In this document: positions 5,597-7,873 of the stretch, in pieces | Position numbering within the stretch: the stretch's first letter is position 1 | Layout: each line of letters starts with the position of its first letter | NCBI GenBank assembly: GCA_900556675.1 | Contig: USQE01000042.1 | Span: forward strand, 1 to 7,873 | DNA from: an uncultured Collinsella sp. | GTDB taxonomy: Bacteria; Actinomycetota; Coriobacteriia; Coriobacteriales; Coriobacteriaceae | Length of the DNA: 7,873 bases | Direction of reading: 5' to 3' | Program-made: the position numbers and the translations under genes | The notes under the pieces: generated by a model | Databases searched by the model: none | What the model was told of the DNA's origin: nothing | What the model saw: the letters and a program-made list of their open reading frames with translations, nothing else

Positions 5597-7453
5597 TTAC
5601 GCCGCCTCGTCGAACTGCGAGTTGTACAGGTCGGCGTAGAAGCCGCCTTGGGCGAGCAGCTCGTCGTGCGTGCCCTTCTCGACGATGTCGCCGTCGCGAA
5701 TCACCAGGATCACGTCGGCGTTTCGGATCGTGGACAGGCGATGCGCGATAACAAAGCTCGTGCGGCCCTGCATCAGCGCATCCATGGCGCGCTGAATAAG
5801 CTCCTCGGTACGGGTATCGACGTTGGAAGTCGCCTCGTCCAAAATCAGCGCCGGACGGTCGGCCAAAATGGCGCGGGCGATGGTCACGAGCTGGCGCTGA
5901 CCCTGCGACAGATTGGTGCCCTCTTCGTTGATCATAAAGTCGTAGCCGCCGGCGAGCGTATGAATAAAGTGGTCGCAGCGTGCGGCGCGCGCAGCGGCTT
6001 CGACCTCGGCATCGCTCGCGTCGGGGCGTCCGTAGCGGATGTTCTCGCGGATGGTGCCGTTAAACAGCCAGGTATCCTGCAGCACCATGGCAAACTCGCC
6101 GCGCAGCGCCGCGCGGTCCCAGTCGCGCACGTCGACGCCCTCGACACGCAGCGAACCGCCGTCCACATCGTAGAAGCGCTGCAGCAGCTTGATGAGCGTG
6201 GTCTTGCCGGCGCCGGTGGGACCGACGATGGCGATGGTCTGGCCGGGCTGCGCCTCGCAGCTAAAGTCGTGGATGATGGTCTTGTCGGGCGTGTAGCCAA
6301 ACTTCACATGGTCAAACTCCACGTGGCCGGGGCGCTTCTCGGGAATCTGCGCGTCGGCCTTCTGCTCCTCCTCGGGCGCGGCCAGGAACTCAAACACGCG
6401 CTCGGTGGCGGCGGCCATCGACTGCATCGTGTTGCTCACGTTGCCCAGCTGCTGCACGGGTTGCGTAAAGTTGCGAACGTACTGGATAAAGCTCTGGATG
6501 TCGCCGGGCGTGGCATTGCCGGTCAGTGCGAGCTGCGCGCCCACCACGACGACGCCCACGTAGCCCATGTTGCCCACCAAGCTCATAAGCGGCATCATCA
6601 GGCCCGACAGGAACTGCGAGCGCCAGCCACTAATAAAGAGGCGGTCGTTTTGACGGTCGAACTCCTCGATTGAGGCCTCGGCGCGGTCGAACACCTGAAT
6701 GACGTTCTGGCCGGCAAAGTCCTCCTCGATAATGCCGTTGACGGCGCCCAGAACCTGCTGTTGCTCGCGGAAGTACGGCTGCGAGAAGTGAATCATCACG
6801 GTCAAGATAATCGCGGCGGCCGGCAGCGTGAGCACGGTGACGCCGGTAAGCGGCAGGCTGATCGAAAGCATCATGACGAGCACGCCGATAATCTGCGTCA
6901 CCGACGTGATGAGCTGCGTCACGCTCTGGTTGAGCGACTGACCCAGCGTATCGACGTCGTTGGTGATGCGGCTGAGCACGTCGCCCTTGCTGTGGCCGTT
7001 GAAGTAACTCATCGGCACGACGGCAATCTTGGCGGCGATTTCCTTGCGCATGCGGTAGCAGATCTTTTGCGTGACGCCGGTCATGAGCCAGCCCTGGACC
7101 AGGCTGCAGACAGAGCTCGCCAGATACAGGCAGAGCAAAAAGCCGAGCGTCTTGGCGATCCAGGCAAAGTCAACGTCGCCGGTGCCGTTGACCTTGGCGA
7201 CCAGGCCTTCGAACAGCTTGGTCGTAACCTGGCCGAGCACCTTGGGTCCCACAATGTTAAAGATGACCGAGCACACGGCAAAGGCGACGGCGGTAAACAC
7301 GGCAATCTTATGCTGACCGATATAGCCGAGCAGCTGCCTCATGGTGCCCTTAAAGTCCTTGGCCTTTTCGCCGCGACGCATGCCGCCCATGCGGCCCATG
7401 GGACCACGCTGGCGGGTGGGCTTGGGAATCTGAGTCTTGGTCTCGTCTGCCAT
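5597..7453 (-). CDS. ABC exporter subunit with consensus ATP site (heterodimer half)
   Basis: A 618-residue half-transporter: a membrane domain with about six helices (residues ~48-310, hydrophobic runs near 51-69, 103-124, 180-199, 203-221 and 283-309), then a nucleotide-binding domain. Motifs are Walker A GPTGAGKT (411-418), Q-loop Gln459, signature LSQGQ (515-519), Walker B ALILDE with catalytic Glu540, D-loop SNVD (543-546) and His571. The signature departs from LSGGQ. With the partner's degenerate Walker B and H-loop, this is the layout of heterodimeric type IV exporters such as TM287/288 or BmrC/D, where this half holds the hydrolysing site. The soluble N-terminus is Arg/Gly/Met-rich (11-30). 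ATG 7453 overlaps the partner's TAA as TAATG, with GGAGG upstream inside the partner gene, implying coupled translation. The cargo (drug, lipid or peptide) cannot be told from sequence. Confidence 0.95.
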   Translation of the reverse strand: MADETKTQIPKPTRQRGPMGRMGGMRRGEKAKDFKGTMRQLLGYIGQHKIAVFTAVAFAVCSVIFNIVGPKVLGQVTTKLFEGLVAKVNGTGDVDFAWIAKTLGFLLCLYLASSVCSLVQGWLMTGVTQKICYRMRKEIAAKIAVVPMSYFNGHSKGDVLSRITNDVDTLGQSLNQSVTQLITSVTQIIGVLVMMLSISLPLTGVTVLTLPAAAIILTVMIHFSQPYFREQQQVLGAVNGIIEEDFAGQNVIQVFDRAEASIEEFDRQNDRLFISGWRSQFLSGLMMPLMSLVGNMGYVGVVVVGAQLALTGNATPGDIQSFIQYVRNFTQPVQQLGNVSNTMQSMAAATERVFEFLAAPEEEQKADAQIPEKRPGHVEFDHVKFGYTPDKTIIHDFSCEAQPGQTIAIVGPTGAGKTTLIKLLQRFYDVDGGSLRVEGVDVRDWDRAALRGEFAMVLQDTWLFNGTIRENIRYGRPDASDAEVEAAARAARCDHFIHTLAGGYDFMINEEGTNLSQGQRQLVTIARAILADRPALILDEATSNVDTRTEELIQRAMDALMQGRTSFVIAHRLSTIRNADVILVIRDGDIVEKGTHDELLAQGGFYADLYNSQFDEAA

Positions 7454-7873
7454 TAGCGCTCGCCTCCTTCCATGACGGCTGCAATTTCTTCTTGGGTGAG
7501 CCCCAGCTCCTCGGCGGAAAGCTGCGACTGTGCGATCTCCAGGTATGCCGGGCAGCTGTGCAGCAGCTCCTCGTGCGTACCGGTGCCCACCACGTGGCCG
7601 TCATCGAGCACGATGATCTGGTCGGCGTGCATGATGGTCGCGATGCGCTGGGCTACGACCACGAGCGCGGCGTCGGTAACGTTTTTGGCCAGCTCCTCGC
7701 GTAGGCGCGCGTCGGTCTTGTAGTCGAGGGCACTAAACGAGTCATCGAACACCACGACCTCGGGCTTTTTGGCCAACGCGCGGGCGATGGCCAGACGCTG
7801 GCGCTGACCACCCGAAACATTGGAGCCGCCCTGGCTGATGGGGGAGTCGTACCCGTCCTCGCGCTCGGCGATA
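7453..7873 (-). CDS. ABC exporter subunit with degenerate ATP site, C-terminal part only
   Basis: The gene runs off the right edge, and about 139 C-terminal residues of the nucleotide-binding domain are visible. The signature VSGGQRQRLAIARALA is canonical. Walker B reads VVVFDDSFSALD, with Asp where the catalytic Glu should be, and the H-loop reads VAQRI, with Gln in place of His. These are the substitutions seen in the non-hydrolysing half of heterodimeric exporters, so they should not be read as decay. The end QEEIAAVMEGGER overlaps the next start codon by one base. The membrane domain, Walker A and the promoter of the operon lie outside the window. Confidence 0.95.
   Translation of the reverse strand, partial: IAEREDGYDSPISQGGSNVSGGQRQRLAIARALAKKPEVVVFDDSFSALDYKTDARLREELAKNVTDAALVVVAQRIATIMHADQIIVLDDGHVVGTGTHEELLHSCPAYLEIAQSQLSAEELGLTQEEIAAVMEGGER

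Noticed and set aside
5585..6673. A 362-codon plus-strand frame opposite the ABC exporter gene
   Set aside because: It is antisense to conserved nucleotide-binding motifs, with a repetitive Leu/Gly/His composition typical of shadow frames, and it begins inside the terminator/stop region of the real gene.
7453..7873. Loss-of-function mutations in the ABC subunit (Glu to Asp, His to Gln)
   Set aside because: These are the usual substitutions in one half of heterodimeric exporters, and the partner has the matching noncanonical signature.

Overview
The window looks like chromosomal DNA of a GC-rich, Gram-positive gut actinobacterium, most likely a Coriobacteriia member of the Collinsella type. 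This is inferred from GC-rich codon use, strong GGAGG-type ribosome sites, the LuxR/GAF-like regulator and the structured intergenic repeats. It was not confirmed by any search.

Layout, left to right. Positions 1-95 are intergenic, with a piece of a dispersed repeat and a terminator hairpin. Next comes a LuxR-type regulator on the minus strand (96-901) whose first ~30 codons lie in another frame. It is divergent from a complete agmatine deiminase gene, aguA (1080-2201, plus strand), which ends at a clear terminator (2240-2274). The shared 178-bp control region holds two inverted repeats. Positions 2362-3103 hold two abutting gene remnants: a possible N-terminal piece of a transglutaminase-type protein, and the C-terminal half of a Ser/Thr-kinase-like protein with a zinc ribbon. 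A GNAT acetyltransferase follows on the minus strand (3148-3798).

Positions 3799-4274 contain no convincing gene but are packed with structure: a 20-bp perfect inverted repeat, a 23-bp near-perfect inverted repeat, a 27-bp-period direct repeat and a 99-nt four-segment hairpin. This hairpin begins 4 nt after the stop codon of a class I DAHP synthase gene (minus strand, 4275-5290). That gene has a good sigma-70-type promoter and ribosome site, but is split by a one-base frameshift at a run of four C. Upstream of it lie another inverted repeat, which shares 19 nt exactly with the start of the window, and a textbook terminator. This terminator closes a two-gene operon for a heterodimeric ABC exporter (5597-7453 complete, 7453-7873 partial).

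Working together: the LuxR protein is a natural candidate regulator of aguA. The two ABC subunits are translationally coupled and have complementary degenerate and consensus ATP sites, so they should form one exporter. The DAHP synthase would start aromatic amino acid synthesis if its frame were intact. I see no previously undescribed defence or mobile system with its own genes. The most unusual material is the repeat cluster at 3947-4270, the two single-site frameshifts and the kinase relic.
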